Source: Bacteroidales bacterium F22 (GTDB taxonomy: Bacteria; Bacteroidota; Bacteroidia; Bacteroidales; Bacteroidaceae). From it: DNA of 64,000 nt. The notes below the pieces were generated by a model. The model did no database searches, was not told the DNA's origin, and worked only from the letters and a program-made list of their open reading frames with translations. Below, in pieces: positions 9,220 through 19,074 of the stretch. The stretch covers positions 2,021,001 to 2,085,000 of the forward strand of contig CP095414.1 of NCBI GenBank assembly GCA_029541985.1. The letters run 5' to 3'. Numbering within the stretch: position 1 is the stretch's first letter; each line of letters opens with the position of its first letter. The position numbers were made by a program, and so were the translations under genes.

Positions 9220-9945
9220 ATGGGACAAAAAGTTAATCCAATAAGCAACCGACTAGGTATAATTAGAGGGTGGGACTCTAACTGGTACGGTGGAAAGAGT
9301 TTCGGTGCATCGCTTCTCGAAGATAGCAAAATACGTAAGTATTTAAAGGCTCGTCTTATCAAGGCAAGTTTATCTAGAATCGTCATTGAACGAACTCTAA
9401 AACTAGTTACCATAACTATTTGTACTGCTCGTCCAGGCCTTATCATAGGTAAAGGTGGACAAGAAGTAGATAAGCTCAAAGAGGAACTTAAGAAAATTAC
9501 TGATAAAGATATTCAAATCAATATCTTTGAAGTAAAACGTCCTGAGCTCGATGCTGTCATCGTTGCAAATAACATTGCTAGACAGGTCGAAGGAAAAGTA
9601 GCTTATCGTCGTGCAATCAAGATGTCTGTTCAGAACACTATGAGAATGGGTGCTGAAGGTATCAAGATTCAAATTTCTGGTCGTCTTAACGGTGCTGAAA
9701 TGGCTCGTTCTGAGATGCATAAAGAAGGACGTACTCCACTTCATACTTTCCGTGCAGATATTGACTACTGCCATGCTGAAGCCCTTACTAAGGTAGGTCT
9801 TCTTGGTATCAAAGTCTGGATTTGTAAAGGGGAAGTTTATGGCAAACGTGATTTAGCACCTAATTTTGCTCAAGAGAAAAATTCAGGTCGCAACAATAAT
9901 CATCGTCAAGGTCGTAACGTGAAGAGACGTAGAAATAATCGTTAA
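9220..9945 (+). CDS. rpsC: 30S ribosomal protein S3
   Basis: 241-residue mRNA entry protein with a KH domain: the [14 protein letters not shown] loop near residues 72-85 carries the GxxG motif. After the conserved core there is a tail of about 25 residues rich in Asn and Arg, ending NVKRRRNNR, as in other Bacteroidetes. It forms the S3-L16-L29-S17 run with its neighbours. Confidence 0.98.
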   Translation: MGQKVNPISNRLGIIRGWDSNWYGGKSFGASLLEDSKIRKYLKARLIKASLSRIVIERTLKLVTITICTARPGLIIGKGGQEVDKLKEELKKITDKDIQINIFEVKRPELDAVIVANNIARQVEGKVAYRRAIKMSVQNTMRMGAEGIKIQISGRLNGAEMARSEMHKEGRTPLHTFRADIDYCHAEALTKVGLLGIKVWICKGEVYGKRDLAPNFAQEKNSGRNNNHRQGRNVKRRRNNR

Positions 9946-9963
9946 TAGTAGAAAAGAAGAACA

Positions 9964-10395
9964 ATGTTACAACCAAAGAAGACTAAGTTCAGAAGAATGC
10001 AAAAAGGCCGCATGAAGGGTAATGCTCAGCGCGGTAATCAACTTGCATTTGGCTCTTTCGGCATAAAATCACTTCAATTTAAGTGGATAACTGGTCGTCA
10101 GATAGAAGCAGCTCGTATTGCTGTTACTAGATATATGCAACGTCAAGGACAGATTTGGATACGTATTTTCCCTGATAAGCCTATTACTAAGAAACCTGCA
10201 GAGGTTCGTATGGGTAAGGGAAAAGGTAATCCAGAAGGATTTGTTGCTCCGGTGACTCCTGGACGAATAATTATAGAAGTAGAGGGTGTGTCTTTTGAAA
10301 TAGCTAAAGAAGCACTCAGACTTGCAGCTCAAAAGTTGCCTGTTACTACTAAATTTGTAGTGAGAAGAGATTTTGATCCAACTCTAAATGCGTAA
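9964..10395 (+). CDS. rplP: 50S ribosomal protein L16
   Basis: 143-residue protein near the A site of the 50S subunit. It begins [19 protein letters not shown], and [20 protein letters not shown] (near 73-92) is the conserved core. The spacing to rpmC is 8 bases. Confidence 0.99.
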   Translation: MLQPKKTKFRRMQKGRMKGNAQRGNQLAFGSFGIKSLQFKWITGRQIEAARIAVTRYMQRQGQIWIRIFPDKPITKKPAEVRMGKGKGNPEGFVAPVTPGRIIIEVEGVSFEIAKEALRLAAQKLPVTTKFVVRRDFDPTLNA

Positions 10396-10403
10396 GAATA
10401 ATT

Positions 10404-10598
10404 ATGAAGATTGCAGATATTAAACAATTAGCTACAGCGGACCTCAAAGAACGCTTAGCAACAGAGGTGGTGAATTATAATCAAATGGTCATGAATCATG
10501 CGGTTACACCTTTGGAGAATCCTGCAGAGATTAAACACTTGCGCAGGACCATTGCACGCATGGAGACTGAAGTGCGTAGCAGAGAAATTAATAAATAA
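10404..10598 (+). CDS. rpmC: 50S ribosomal protein L29
   Basis: 64-residue two-helix protein at the tunnel exit next to L23. It begins [18 protein letters not shown], and the second helix contains [15 protein letters not shown]. Normal length. rpsQ starts 11 bases later. Confidence 0.97.
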   Translation: MKIADIKQLATADLKERLATEVVNYNQMVMNHAVTPLENPAEIKHLRRTIARMETEVRSREINK

Positions 10599-10609
10599 AA
10601 GACGCCTTG

Positions 10610-10867
10610 ATGAAAGCAAGAAACCTAAGAAAAGAGAGAATGGGTGTTGTAGTAAGCGACAAGATGGATAAAACTATCACCGTTGCTTCTAAGTTTAAGG
10701 AGAAACACCCTATATATGGTAAGTTTGTCAGCAAGACAAAGAAGTTCCATGCTCACGACGAAAAAAATGATTGCGGTATCGGTGATACTGTTAAAATCAT
10801 GGAAACTCGTCCTTTAAGTAAGAGCAAAAGATGGAGACTAGTACAAATCATCGAAAGAGCTAAATAA
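10610..10867 (+). CDS. rpsQ: 30S ribosomal protein S17
   Basis: 85-residue OB-fold 16S-binding protein. I take the ATG at 10610 ([20 protein letters not shown]); a TTG codon directly before it is in frame but unneeded. The segment [19 protein letters not shown] is the conserved loop. rplN begins two bases after the stop. Confidence 0.97.
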   Translation: MKARNLRKERMGVVVSDKMDKTITVASKFKEKHPIYGKFVSKTKKFHAHDEKNDCGIGDTVKIMETRPLSKSKRWRLVQIIERAK

Positions 10868-10869
10868 TT

Positions 10870-11235
10870 ATGATACAAACAGAATCAAGACTTTTAGTTT
10901 GTGATAACAGTGGCGCGAAAGAGGCACTTTGTATCCGCGTTTTGGGTGGTACTGGCCGTCGTTATGCTTCTGTTGGTGATACTATTGTAGTGTCAGTAAA
11001 AAGCGTAGTCCCTTCAAGTGACTTGAAGAAAGGCGCTGTTTCAAAAGCATTAATCGTCCGTACTCGTAAAGAGATTAGAAGAGCTGATGGCTCATATATT
11101 CGCTTTGACGATAACGCATGCGTGTTATTGAATAGTGCAGGTGAAATTCGCGGTAGCCGTATTTTCGGCCCTGTTGCTCGTGAATTACGTGCAAAGAATA
11201 TGAAGGTGGTATCTCTAGCACCTGAGGTACTTTAA
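10870..11235 (+). CDS. rplN: 50S ribosomal protein L14
   Basis: 121-residue beta-barrel protein at the subunit interface. It starts [20 protein letters not shown], and [20 protein letters not shown] is near the C terminus. In full agreement with the family. It opens the spc part of the superoperon. Confidence 0.99.
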   Translation: MIQTESRLLVCDNSGAKEALCIRVLGGTGRRYASVGDTIVVSVKSVVPSSDLKKGAVSKALIVRTRKEIRRADGSYIRFDDNACVLLNSAGEIRGSRIFGPVARELRAKNMKVVSLAPEVL

Positions 11236-11256
11236 ACAAGTAAAAGAATCAACGTA

Positions 11257-11577
11257 ATGAATAAATTACACATTAAGAAAGGCGATACTGTTATCGTAAA
11301 TGCTGGAGAAGATAAAGGCAAGACAGGTCGCGTACTTAAGGTTCTGGTTAAGGAACAGCGAGCTTTGGTTGAAGGTATCAATATGGTATCTAAAAGCCAA
11401 AAGCCAAGTGCTGAGAATCCTCAGGGCGGAATTGTGAAACAAGAGGCACCTCTTCACATATCTAACTTGAATCCAGTAGACCCTAAGACAGGTAAAGCAA
11501 CCCGTATCGGAAGAAAGAAGAATGATGATGGCATTCTAGTACGTTACGCAAAAAAATCACAAGAGGAGATTAAGTAA
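11257..11577 (+). CDS. rplX: 50S ribosomal protein L24
   Basis: 106-residue KOW-motif protein that nucleates 50S assembly. The KOW segment [20 protein letters not shown] is at residues 7-26. The stop TAA shares one base with the rplE ATG, a second TAATG coupling in this operon. Confidence 0.98.
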   Translation: MNKLHIKKGDTVIVNAGEDKGKTGRVLKVLVKEQRALVEGINMVSKSQKPSAENPQGGIVKQEAPLHISNLNPVDPKTGKATRIGRKKNDDGILVRYAKKSQEEIK

Positions 11578-12134
11578 TGAGTAATACAGCAAGTCTTAAG
11601 ACAGAATATGCAGAGCGTATTGCTCCTGCACTTAGAGAACAATTTAAGTATTCTTCTTCTATGCAAGTGCCTAAGCTAAAAAAGATCGTGATTTCTCAGG
11701 GTCTTGGCGAGGCAGTTGCTGATAAGAAGATTATCGAAGTTGCATTGAACGAATTGACAACTATCACTGGCCAAAAAGCAGTCCCTACAATATCTAAAAA
11801 AGATATTGCAAACTTCAAACTTCGTAAGAAGATGCCTATTGGATCAATGGTAACTCTTCGTCGTGAACGCATGTATGAGTTTCTAGAACGTTTAGTTCGC
11901 GTAGCTCTTCCTCGTATTCGCGATTTTAAGGGTATCGAATCTAAATTCGATGGTATGGGTAATTATACACTTGGTATCCAAGAGCAAATTATCTTCCCAG
12001 AGATTAACATCGATAGCATCACTAAAATTCTTGGTATGAATATTACCTTTGTGACTTCTGCTTCAACAGATGAAGAAGGGTATGCTCTACTTAAAGAATT
12101 TGGTCTTCCATTTAAACATACAAATAAAGACTAA
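11577..12134 (+). CDS. rplE: 50S ribosomal protein L5
   Basis: 185-residue 5S rRNA-binding protein of the central protuberance. Conserved segments include [20 protein letters not shown] (near 64-83) and RIRDFKGI. It starts on the ATG that overlaps the rplX stop. rpsN follows after 6 bases. Confidence 0.99.
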   Translation: MSNTASLKTEYAERIAPALREQFKYSSSMQVPKLKKIVISQGLGEAVADKKIIEVALNELTTITGQKAVPTISKKDIANFKLRKKMPIGSMVTLRRERMYEFLERLVRVALPRIRDFKGIESKFDGMGNYTLGIQEQIIFPEINIDSITKILGMNITFVTSASTDEEGYALLKEFGLPFKHTNKD

Positions 12135-12140
12135 TATAGT

Positions 12141-12443
12141 ATGGCAAAAGAATCAATGAAGGCACGTGAAGTGAAGCGTGCGAAATTAGTTGCTCGTTAT
12201 GCTGAAAAGCGTAAAGCACTTAAAAAGATTATAAATACGGCTGAGGATCCTGCAGATGCTTTCGAAGCAGCGCAAAAACTCCAAAAATTGCCTAAGAACT
12301 CTAACCCTATTCGTTTGCATAACCGTTGTTCTATGACAGGTCGTCCAAAAGGATACATGCGCCAATTTGGTGTATCTCGTATTCAATTCCGCGAGTTGGC
12401 TTCAAACGGTCTTATCCCTGGGGTTAAGAAAGCAAGTTGGTAA
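12141..12443 (+). CDS. rpsN: 30S ribosomal protein S14 (zinc-free long form)
   Basis: 100-residue long form of S14. The region that carries a CxxC zinc knuckle in the short form reads [20 protein letters not shown], with only one cysteine, so no zinc site. The C terminus is [12 protein letters not shown] 52-base spacer with a small hairpin separates it from rpsH. Confidence 0.98.
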   Translation: MAKESMKAREVKRAKLVARYAEKRKALKKIINTAEDPADAFEAAQKLQKLPKNSNPIRLHNRCSMTGRPKGYMRQFGVSRIQFRELASNGLIPGVKKASW

Positions 12444-12459
12444 TTATTTTTTAATATTG

Positions 12460-12489
12460 TCCGGGAAGTCCGGATTAATTAATTTTTTA
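12460..12489 (+). terminator. Small hairpin plus T tract between rpsN and rpsH
   Basis: TCCGG (12460-12464) pairs with CCGGA (12470-12474) around GAAGT, with weaker AT pairs outside, followed by AATTTTTTAT ten bases on. It may be a weak terminator or a processing or regulatory hairpin before rpsH. Nothing in the sequence shows which. Confidence 0.4.
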
Positions 12490-12495
12490 TATAAT

Positions 12496-12891
12496 ATGAC
12501 TGATCCGATAGCAGATTATCTCACTAGATTGAGAAACGCTATTCGTGCTAAGCACAGAGTAGTAGAGGTTCCTGCCTCTAATTTGAAGAAAGAGATCACT
12601 AAGATCCTTTTCGAAAAAGGCTACATCTTGAACTATAAGTTCATTGAAGATGGACCGCAAGGTTCTATCAAAGTAGCATTGAAGTATGATCCTGTTAACA
12701 AAGTTAACGCGATTAAAAAACTAGAGAGAGTGTCTACTCCTGGTATGCGTAAGTATACAGGTTACAAAGAGATGCCACGTGTAATTAACGGGTTAGGTGT
12801 TGCAATTATATCTACCTCTCAGGGCGTGATGACAAATAAGGAAGCTTCTAATCTTAAGGTTGGTGGTGAAGTATTATGTTACGTTTATTAA
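12496..12891 (+). CDS. rpsH: 30S ribosomal protein S8
   Basis: 131-residue 16S-binding protein. The start is ATG 12496 (MTDPIADYLTRLRNAIRA); the frame is open further upstream but that extension overlaps rpsN and is not conserved. The C-terminal STSQGVMTNKEASNLKVGGE segment is the RNA-binding signature. In E. coli, S8 autoregulates the spc operon. Confidence 0.98.
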   Translation: MTDPIADYLTRLRNAIRAKHRVVEVPASNLKKEITKILFEKGYILNYKFIEDGPQGSIKVALKYDPVNKVNAIKKLERVSTPGMRKYTGYKEMPRVINGLGVAIISTSQGVMTNKEASNLKVGGEVLCYVY

Positions 12892-12894
12892 AAA

Positions 12895-12900
12895 AGGAGG
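12895..12900 (+). promoter_or_regulatory. Strong Shine-Dalgarno before rplF
   Basis: AGGAGG lies 7 bases before the rplF ATG. Together with the site before rplW it is one of only two clear consensus ribosome sites noticed in the superoperon. Confidence 0.7.
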
Positions 12901-12907
12901 ATAAGCA

Positions 12908-13462
12908 ATGTCAAGAATAGGTAATTTACCCGTAGCAATTCCTGCTGGCGTTACATTTAGCCAAAAGGATAATGTGGTGACCGTTAAAGGTCCTAAAGGT
13001 GAGCTTAATCAAAGTGTTGACCCATCTATTATTGTTGAAGTAGCAGATGATCACATTAAGTTTACTCGTAAAAATGATGAAAAGCAGACTCGTGCATTTC
13101 ATGGTCTGTATCGTTCTTTGATCAATAACATGATTATTGGTGTTTCTGAAGGATATAAGAAAGAACTTGAACTCGTCGGAGTTGGATATCGTGCTTCTAA
13201 CCAAGGTAATCTCGTAGAGTTATCTTTAGGTTATACTCACACTATCTTTATTCAACTACCATTGGAAGTGAAAGTAGAGACAAAATCTGAAAGAAACAAG
13301 AATCCACTAATATTGTTGGAGTCTTGCGATAAACAATTACTTGGTCAGGTTTGCGCTAAGATTAGATCTTTCCGTAAGTCAGAACCTTACAAAGGTAAAG
13401 GTGTCAAATTTGTTGGTGAGGAAATCAGACGTAAGTCTGGTAAGACCGCAGCTGCTAAGTAA
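12908..13462 (+). CDS. rplF: 50S ribosomal protein L6
   Basis: 184-residue protein at the base of the L7/L12 stalk, made of two repeated domains. It begins MSRIGNLPVAIPAGVTFS, and the signature PYKGKGVKFVGEEIRRKSGK is near residue 159. Preceded by a consensus AGGAGG. Confidence 0.99.
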   Translation: MSRIGNLPVAIPAGVTFSQKDNVVTVKGPKGELNQSVDPSIIVEVADDHIKFTRKNDEKQTRAFHGLYRSLINNMIIGVSEGYKKELELVGVGYRASNQGNLVELSLGYTHTIFIQLPLEVKVETKSERNKNPLILLESCDKQLLGQVCAKIRSFRKSEPYKGKGVKFVGEEIRRKSGKTAAAK

Positions 13463-13483
13463 ACAAAGTAAATTCGCATTATT

Positions 13484-13825
13484 ATGATTACAAAGTCAGA
13501 AAGAAGAACTAAAATTAAATATAGAGTACGTCATAAAGTCTCTGGTACTGCAGCTCGTCCACGTATGAGCGTTTTCCGCAGTAACAAGCAGGTTTACGTA
13601 CAAGTGATAGACGATCTCACAGGAAAGACTCTTGCTGCTGCATCTTCTCTTGGTATGGAAAAAATGCCAAAGAGAGAACAAGCTGTAAAAGTTGGTGAAA
13701 TCGTTGCTAAAAAAGCTATGGAAGCTGGTATTACTACTGTGTCATTTGACCGTAATGGATATCTTTACCATGGTAGAGTAAAAGAAGTAGCAGATGCTGC
13801 TCGTAACGCAGGTCTTAACTTTTAA
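13484..13825 (+). CDS. rplR: 50S ribosomal protein L18
   Basis: 113-residue 5S rRNA-binding protein. It begins [20 protein letters not shown]; the [20 protein letters not shown] segment near the C terminus is typical. rpsE follows after 14 bases. Confidence 0.98.
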   Translation: MITKSERRTKIKYRVRHKVSGTAARPRMSVFRSNKQVYVQVIDDLTGKTLAAASSLGMEKMPKREQAVKVGEIVAKKAMEAGITTVSFDRNGYLYHGRVKEVADAARNAGLNF

Positions 13826-13839
13826 ACACTATAGCTCAA

Positions 13840-14349
13840 ATGAACAATAGAGTACAGAATTCAAATGACGTAGAATTAAAAGATCGTTTGGTTGCAATAA
13901 ACCGTGTTACTAAGGTAACAAAAGGTGGACGTACGTTCAGTTTCTCAGCAATTGTTGTTGTTGGAGACGAGAACGGTGTAATCGGTTGGGGTTTAGGTAA
14001 AGCTGGTGAAGTCACTGCAGCAATTGCTAAAGGTGTCGAAGCAGCAAAGAAAAACCTTATTCGTGTGCCAATTCTTAAAGGCACTATCCCTCATGAACAA
14101 AGAGCCAAATTTGGTGGTGCTGAAGTGTTTATGAAGCCTGCATCTCATGGTACTGGTGTTGTAGCTGGTGGTGCGATGCGTGCTGTCTTCGATAGTGTAG
14201 GTGTTACTGATGTTTTAGCTAAATCAAAGGGATCTTCAAATCCTCATAATTTAGTCAAAGCTTCAATCGCTGCATTAAGTGAATTGCGCGATGCACGAAT
14301 GGTTGCTCAAAACCGTGGTGTAAGTGTAAGTAAAGTATTTAACGGATAA
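13840..14349 (+). CDS. rpsE: 30S ribosomal protein S5
   Basis: 169-residue fidelity protein with an N-terminal dsRBD-like domain ([20 protein letters not shown] from residue 9) and a C-terminal domain with [19 protein letters not shown]. The loop residues at which spectinomycin resistance arises in other bacteria look unaltered ([12 protein letters not shown]). Normal length. Confidence 0.98.
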   Translation: MNNRVQNSNDVELKDRLVAINRVTKVTKGGRTFSFSAIVVVGDENGVIGWGLGKAGEVTAAIAKGVEAAKKNLIRVPILKGTIPHEQRAKFGGAEVFMKPASHGTGVVAGGAMRAVFDSVGVTDVLAKSKGSSNPHNLVKASIAALSELRDARMVAQNRGVSVSKVFNG

Positions 14350-14363
14350 ATAGAATAATCATT

Positions 14364-14540
14364 ATGGCAACAATCAAAATCAAACAGACAAAGAGTCGTA
14401 TCGGTGCTCCTGCAGTTCAGAAGAGAACCCTTGATGCTCTAGGTCTTCGTAAGATGAACAAGGTAGTAGAGCACAATGATACTCCTGCTATCCGTGGTAT
14501 GGTGCAGAAAGTGAAGCATCTAGTAACCGTTATAGACTAA
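14364..14540 (+). CDS. rpmD: 50S ribosomal protein L30
   Basis: 58-residue protein found by reading the S5-L15 gap: ATG 14364 gives MATIKIKQTKSRIGAPAVQK, then TLDALGLRKMNKVVEHND and RGMVQKVKHLVTVID, ending TAA 14538-14540. Size and sequence match bacterial L30. It sits 14 bases after rpsE and 28 before rplO, the expected place in the spc operon. Confidence 0.97.
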   Translation: MATIKIKQTKSRIGAPAVQKRTLDALGLRKMNKVVEHNDTPAIRGMVQKVKHLVTVID

Positions 14541-14568
14541 TCATTAACGAAAAGTAAATCATTAAGAT

Positions 14569-15015
14569 ATGAACTTAAGTAATTTAAAACCCGCAGAGGG
14601 ATCTACTAAAAACCGTAAAAGAATTGGTCGTGGTACTGGTTCTGGTCATGGTGGTACATCTACTCGTGGACATAAGGGTGCCAAGTCTAGATCTGGTTAC
14701 TCTCGAAAGATTGGTTTTGAAGGTGGACAGATGCCTCTTCAACGCCGACTTCCAAAATTTGGATTTAATAACATCAATCGTGTAGAATATACAGCAGTTA
14801 ACCTAGTCTCTCTCCAAACATTAGCTGATGCTAAGAAATTGGATAAGATAACTAAGGCTGATTTAATTGAAGCTGGTTATATTTCTTCAAAAGAATTGGT
14901 GAAAGTGTTAGGTAATGGCGTACTTACCAGTAAACTTGTAGTAGAAGCTGATGCTTTTTCTAAGAGTGCTGTAAGTGCTATTGAATCTTTAGGTGGTACC
15001 GTAGTAAAACTCTAA
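14569..15015 (+). CDS. rplO: 50S ribosomal protein L15
   Basis: 148-residue late-assembly protein. The glycine-rich N-terminal arm [20 protein letters not shown] (residues 20-39) is characteristic. The globular C-terminal part ends [13 protein letters not shown]. secY begins 7 bases after the stop. Confidence 0.98.
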   Translation: MNLSNLKPAEGSTKNRKRIGRGTGSGHGGTSTRGHKGAKSRSGYSRKIGFEGGQMPLQRRLPKFGFNNINRVEYTAVNLVSLQTLADAKKLDKITKADLIEAGYISSKELVKVLGNGVLTSKLVVEADAFSKSAVSAIESLGGTVVKL

Positions 15016-15022
15016 TTGAACA

Positions 15023-16369
15023 ATGAGAAAGGCTATAGAAACAATCAAGAACATCTGGAATATTGAGGATTTGCGTAAGCGTATCCTTATTACAGTTTTG
15101 TTCGTTGCAATTTATCGTTTTGGATCGTTTGTCGTATTGCCTGGTATTAATCCAGCAATGTTGACGCAGTTACATAAACAAACTAGTGAGGGTCTTCTAG
15201 CGTTGCTAAATATGTTCTCAGGTGGTGCTTTTTCTAATGCATCTATTTTTGCATTGGGAATCATGCCTTATATTACAGCTTCCATCATCATCCAGCTCTT
15301 AGGAATTGCGGTACCGTATTTTCAAAAGTTGCAGAGAGAAGGCGAAAGCGGAACTCAGAAGATCAATCACTACACACGACTCCTGACTCTTGCAATCTTG
15401 GTGTTTCAGGCTCCTTCCTATTTGATCAATTTACGTATGCAAGCTGGAGGCTCGTTAAGTAGTGCGCTTAATTGGAATGTGTTTATGATTACATCAACCA
15501 TTCTTCTTGCTGCCGGTAGTATGTTTGTACTATGGCTAGGAGAGCGAATTACAGACAAAGGAGTGGGTAATGGTATTTCTTTCATTATTTTGATTGGTAT
15601 CATTGCTCGTCTTCCAGGAGCTTTCGGACAAGAAGTTGTTTCTCGTCTATCTGAACAAGCAGGTGGATTAGTCATGTTTTTGTTTGAACTTGTGTTCTTA
15701 TTAATTGTAATCGCAGCTGCAATTATGTTAGTACAAGGTACTCGTAAGATACCTGTACAATATGCAAAAAAGATGGTCGGTAATAAAGAATATGGTGGCG
15801 GTGCTCGGCAGTATATACCTTTGAAGGTAAATGCAGCCAACGTAATGCCTATCATATTTGCTCAGGCAATCATGTTGATTCCGTTGACTTTAATCGGTTT
15901 TTCTAATGTAGCAAACCAGTCGAATCCAATCATTCGTTCTTTGGTTAGCAATACAAGCTTTGGATATAACCTAGTCTACGCAATATTGATTATTTTATTT
16001 ACCTACTTCTATACTGCAATTACAGTTAATGCCAATCAAATGGCAGAAGACATGAAGCGTAATAATGGTTTTATTCCAGGTATTAAGCCGGGTAAAAACA
16101 CTGCAGATTATATTGATGAAATCATGTCACGCATTACATTGCCTGGATCTATATTCCTTGCAATCGTGGCTGTTTTACCAGCTTTTGCTGGGCTATTCGG
16201 TGTGCAAGCACAGTTTGCTCAATTTTTCGGTGGTACTTCTCTTATAATCTTGGTTGGTGTTGTCCTTGACACATTACAACAAGTTGAGAGTCATTTATTG
16301 ATGAGACACTATGATGGTTTGATGTCTGGTAGTCGTTTGAAAGGACGCTCTGGAATGTCAGCTTACTAG
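15023..16369 (+). CDS. secY: Protein translocase subunit SecY
   Basis: 448-residue channel protein of the SecYEG translocon with ten predicted membrane helices; the first starts near residue 20 (RILITVLFVAIYRFGSFVV). The plug region follows (LLALLNMFSGGAFSNASIFA), and the cytoplasmic loops between the later helices carry the ribosome/SecA contact sites (GTRKIPVQYAKK near 237). It is placed in the spc operon between rplO and map, as usual. No Shine-Dalgarno. Confidence 0.99.
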   Translation: MRKAIETIKNIWNIEDLRKRILITVLFVAIYRFGSFVVLPGINPAMLTQLHKQTSEGLLALLNMFSGGAFSNASIFALGIMPYITASIIIQLLGIAVPYFQKLQREGESGTQKINHYTRLLTLAILVFQAPSYLINLRMQAGGSLSSALNWNVFMITSTILLAAGSMFVLWLGERITDKGVGNGISFIILIGIIARLPGAFGQEVVSRLSEQAGGLVMFLFELVFLLIVIAAAIMLVQGTRKIPVQYAKKMVGNKEYGGGARQYIPLKVNAANVMPIIFAQAIMLIPLTLIGFSNVANQSNPIIRSLVSNTSFGYNLVYAILIILFTYFYTAITVNANQMAEDMKRNNGFIPGIKPGKNTADYIDEIMSRITLPGSIFLAIVAVLPAFAGLFGVQAQFAQFFGGTSLIILVGVVLDTLQQVESHLLMRHYDGLMSGSRLKGRSGMSAY

Positions 16370-16383
16370 TGATTAGAGAATAA

Positions 16384-17178
16384 ATGATCTTTCTTAAAAC
16401 TGAAGATGAAATAGAATTGCTTCGTGAAAGCAATCAATTAGTGGGAAAAACTCTGGCGGAATTAGCTCGCTATATTTCGCCAGGTGTTACCACAATTCAA
16501 CTCGACCAAATTGCTGAATCCTTTATTCGCGACCACGGTGCTGAACCTACCTTTAAAGGTTTTCCCAATCAAAATGGGAAACCGTTTCCTGCTTCTATCT
16601 GTACTTCAATTAACGAAGTTGTGGTGCATGGTATACCTGATAATCAAACATTGATCGAAGGAGATGTAGTCTCGATTGATTGTGGTGTTAGATTAAATGG
16701 TTTTTGTGGCGATTCGGCTTACACATTTGCTGTAGGTGAAATCAGTCCAGAGAAGCAACAGCTTTTGGATATTACCAAAAAGGCATTATATAATGGAATT
16801 AATGCTGCTAGGGTAGGTAATCGAATAGGCGATATAGGACATGCAGTTCAATCACTATGTGAGGAAAATGGTTATGGTGTGCTAAGAGAGTTTACCGGTC
16901 ATGGCATCGGAAAAGAGATGCATGAAGATCCTTTTGTTCCAAACTTTGGGAAAAAGGGTACACGTGAACAATTGCTTGTGGGACTTTGCATCGCAATAGA
17001 ACCTATGGTGACTCTTGGAAACCGGACTATAAAGTTGCTTGCTGACGATTGGACAGTTGCTACTAAGGATGGCAAACCAGCAGCTCATTTTGAGCATACT
17101 ATTGCTATCACGCATTCGGGTCCAACAATTTTATCTTCATTTGAGGAATTAGAAAAAATAATAAGAGAAAAAGCTTAA
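16384..17178 (+). CDS. map: Methionine aminopeptidase, type I
   Basis: 264-residue dinuclear metalloprotease that removes N-terminal Met from new proteins. Visible metal-ligand segments are VSIDCGVRLNGFCGDSAYTF (two Asp, near 95-114), the HGIGKEMHEDP histidine, AIEPMVT and the final glutamate in FEHTIAIT. The N-terminal zinc-finger extension of some homologues is missing, so it is class a/b. It lies between secY and infA. Confidence 0.98.
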   Translation: MIFLKTEDEIELLRESNQLVGKTLAELARYISPGVTTIQLDQIAESFIRDHGAEPTFKGFPNQNGKPFPASICTSINEVVVHGIPDNQTLIEGDVVSIDCGVRLNGFCGDSAYTFAVGEISPEKQQLLDITKKALYNGINAARVGNRIGDIGHAVQSLCEENGYGVLREFTGHGIGKEMHEDPFVPNFGKKGTREQLLVGLCIAIEPMVTLGNRTIKLLADDWTVATKDGKPAAHFEHTIAITHSGPTILSSFEELEKIIREKA

Positions 17179-17193
17179 AAAAGAAATAGACTA

Positions 17194-17412
17194 ATGGCAA
17201 AACAATCTGCAATAGAACAAGATGGTACAATCGTCGAAGCATTATCAAATGCAATGTTTCGCGTAGAACTTGAAAATGGACATCAGATTACTGCACATAT
17301 ATCAGGAAAGATGCGTATGCATTATATTAAAATTTTACCTGGTGACCGTGTAAGAGTGGAAATGTCTCCATATGATTTGACAAAAGGAAGAATTGTATTT
17401 AGATATAAATAA
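17194..17412 (+). CDS. infA: Translation initiation factor IF-1
   Basis: 72-residue OB-fold factor that occupies the A site during initiation. Begins [20 protein letters not shown], with the conserved [20 protein letters not shown] near residue 48. Normal in length. rpmJ is 8 bases downstream. Confidence 0.99.
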   Translation: MAKQSAIEQDGTIVEALSNAMFRVELENGHQITAHISGKMRMHYIKILPGDRVRVEMSPYDLTKGRIVFRYK

Positions 17413-17420
17413 ACAAAGAT

Positions 17421-17537
17421 ATGAAAACAAGAGCATCAGTAAAGAAGCGCACCGCGGACTGCAAGATTGTACGTAGAAAAGGTCGCCTATTTGTTATCAA
17501 CAAGAAAAATCCTAAGTTTAAACAACGTCAGGGTTAA
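17421..17537 (+). CDS. rpmJ: 50S ribosomal protein L36 (zinc-free type)
   Basis: 38-residue protein read by eye: [20 protein letters not shown], then [21 protein letters not shown] at 17535-17537. Of the four zinc ligands (C11, C14, C27, H33) only C14 remains; the others are T, N and F. It is therefore the zinc-independent form common in Bacteroidetes. It sits between infA and rpsM as expected. Confidence 0.96.
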   Translation: MKTRASVKKRTADCKIVRRKGRLFVINKKNPKFKQRQG

Positions 17538-17570
17538 TATTGTTATCAACCAAAAAAAAATAATTAGTAT

Positions 17571-17951
17571 ATGGCTATAAGAATAGTTGGTGTAGATTTA
17601 CCTCAGAATAAGAGAGGTGAGATAGCGTTGACCTACGTATATGGTATCGGACGCAGTAGTGCAGTTAATATCTTAGATAAGGCTGGCATTGACAAAGACA
17701 TTAAAGTTAAAGACTGGACTGATGAACAAGCAGCTAAGATCCGTGAGATCATTGGTGTTGGTTTTAAAGTTGAAGGTGATCTTCGATCAGAAGTACAGCT
17801 TAATATTAAGCGATTGATGGATATCGGTTGCTATCGTGGTGTACGTCACCGTATCGGTTTGCCACTACGTGGACAAAATACGAAGAACAATGCGCGTACT
17901 CGTAAGGGAAGAAAGAAAACAGTTGCAAATAAGAAGAAAGCTACTAAATAA
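17571..17951 (+). CDS. rpsM: 30S ribosomal protein S13
   Basis: 126-residue 30S head protein that contacts the 50S and the P-site tRNA. Starts [40 protein letters not shown] near 90-109 precedes the basic tail. Normal. The gap to rpsK is 8 bases. Confidence 0.99.
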   Translation: MAIRIVGVDLPQNKRGEIALTYVYGIGRSSAVNILDKAGIDKDIKVKDWTDEQAAKIREIIGVGFKVEGDLRSEVQLNIKRLMDIGCYRGVRHRIGLPLRGQNTKNNARTRKGRKKTVANKKKATK

Positions 17952-17959
17952 TAGTTGAT

Positions 17960-18349
17960 ATGGCAAAGAAACAAGCAGCAGCTAAGAAGAGAAGTGTTAA
18001 AGTTGAAGCTACAGGACAACTCCATGTGCATTCATCTTTCAATAACATTATTGTCTCTCTAGCTAACAATGAAGGACAGATTATCTCTTGGTCATCTGCA
18101 GGAAAGATGGGATTTAGAGGATCTAAGAAAAATACTCCTTACGCAGCTCAAATGGCTGCGCAGGATTGTGCTAAAGTAGCATATGACCTAGGCCTTAGAA
18201 AGGTAAAAGCATATGTCAAAGGTCCTGGTAATGGACGTGAATCAGCTATCCGTACCATTCATGGTGCAGGCATAGAAGTTACCGAGATTATTGACGTAAC
18301 TCCACTACCACACAATGGTTGTCGCCCACCAAAGCGTCGTCGTGTGTAA
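17960..18349 (+). CDS. rpsK: 30S ribosomal protein S11
   Basis: 129-residue platform protein. The C-terminal signature [20 protein letters not shown] is complete apart from normal family variation, and [14 protein letters not shown] is near residue 86. The following 108-base spacer has strong secondary structure. Confidence 0.99.
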   Translation: MAKKQAAAKKRSVKVEATGQLHVHSSFNNIIVSLANNEGQIISWSSAGKMGFRGSKKNTPYAAQMAAQDCAKVAYDLGLRKVKAYVKGPGNGRESAIRTIHGAGIEVTEIIDVTPLPHNGCRPPKRRRV

Positions 18350-18366
18350 TTGTTTTCTTTAAACCG

Positions 18367-18439
18367 ATCTGCACTGCTACATGCATCATGAATTGCTTCT
18401 TCCCTCAGTAATTGCGGCTGCGCATGAGGAAGTGCAGAT
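18367..18439 (+). promoter_or_regulatory. Structured RNA leader before rpsD
   Basis: ATCTGCACT (18367-18375) pairs exactly with AGTGCAGAT (18431-18439). Inside, TCCCTCA (18401-18407) can pair with TGAGGA (18425-18430) with one bulged C, around a GC-rich loop. There is no following T tract, so it is not a terminator. It is a candidate binding site for S4, an autoregulator in other bacteria. Confidence 0.5.
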
Positions 18440-18457
18440 ATATTAAAAATAAAAAGA

Positions 18458-19063
18458 ATGGCTAGATATACTGGACCAAAATCAAGAATTGCCCGCAAAT
18501 TCGGAGAAGGAATCTTCGGGCCAGATAAGGTGTTGTCAAAGAAGAATTATCCTCCAGGACAACATGGAAACTCTCGTCGTCGTAAGACTTCTGAGTATGG
18601 TGTACAATTGAAAGAAAAGCAAAAAGTGAAATACACTTATGGTGTATTGGAAAAACAGTTTAGCAACCTTTTTAAGAAGGCTTCTACTTCTCACGGTATT
18701 ACCGGTGAGGTGTTGCTTCAATTGCTAGAAGGACGTTTAGATAACGTTGTTTTCCGTTTAGGTATTGCACCTACTCGCTCTGCTGCTCGTCAATTGGTTA
18801 ATCACCGTCACATTACTGTTGAAGGTAAGGTGGTTAATATTCCTTCTTTTGCCGTGAAACCAGGTATGGTAATCGGTGTACGTACTAAGTCAAAATCACT
18901 TGAAGTGATTGATGCTGCTTTGGCAGGATTCAATCATGCAAAGTATCCTTGGCTAGAATGGGACGATAATTCTAAAACTGGTAAGCTTTTACACCTACCA
19001 GAACGTGAAGATATCCCTGAGAATATCAAAGAACAGTTAATCGTAGAGTTGTACTCTAAATAA
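18458..19063 (+). CDS. rpsD: 30S ribosomal protein S4
   Basis: 201-residue primary 16S binder with an S4 RNA-binding domain ([20 protein letters not shown] near residue 90). The N-terminal zinc cysteines of some homologues are absent. The gene follows a structured 108-base spacer and precedes rpoA by 11 bases, as in alpha operons. S4 represses the alpha operon in E. coli by binding leader RNA. Confidence 0.98.
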   Translation: MARYTGPKSRIARKFGEGIFGPDKVLSKKNYPPGQHGNSRRRKTSEYGVQLKEKQKVKYTYGVLEKQFSNLFKKASTSHGITGEVLLQLLEGRLDNVVFRLGIAPTRSAARQLVNHRHITVEGKVVNIPSFAVKPGMVIGVRTKSKSLEVIDAALAGFNHAKYPWLEWDDNSKTGKLLHLPEREDIPENIKEQLIVELYSK

Positions 19064-19074
19064 TAAGTAATTAT

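Noticed and set aside
15418..15855. 145-codon minus-strand open frame inside secY
   Set aside because: Lies fully inside a conserved gene, with no family resemblance; a shadow of the coding strand.
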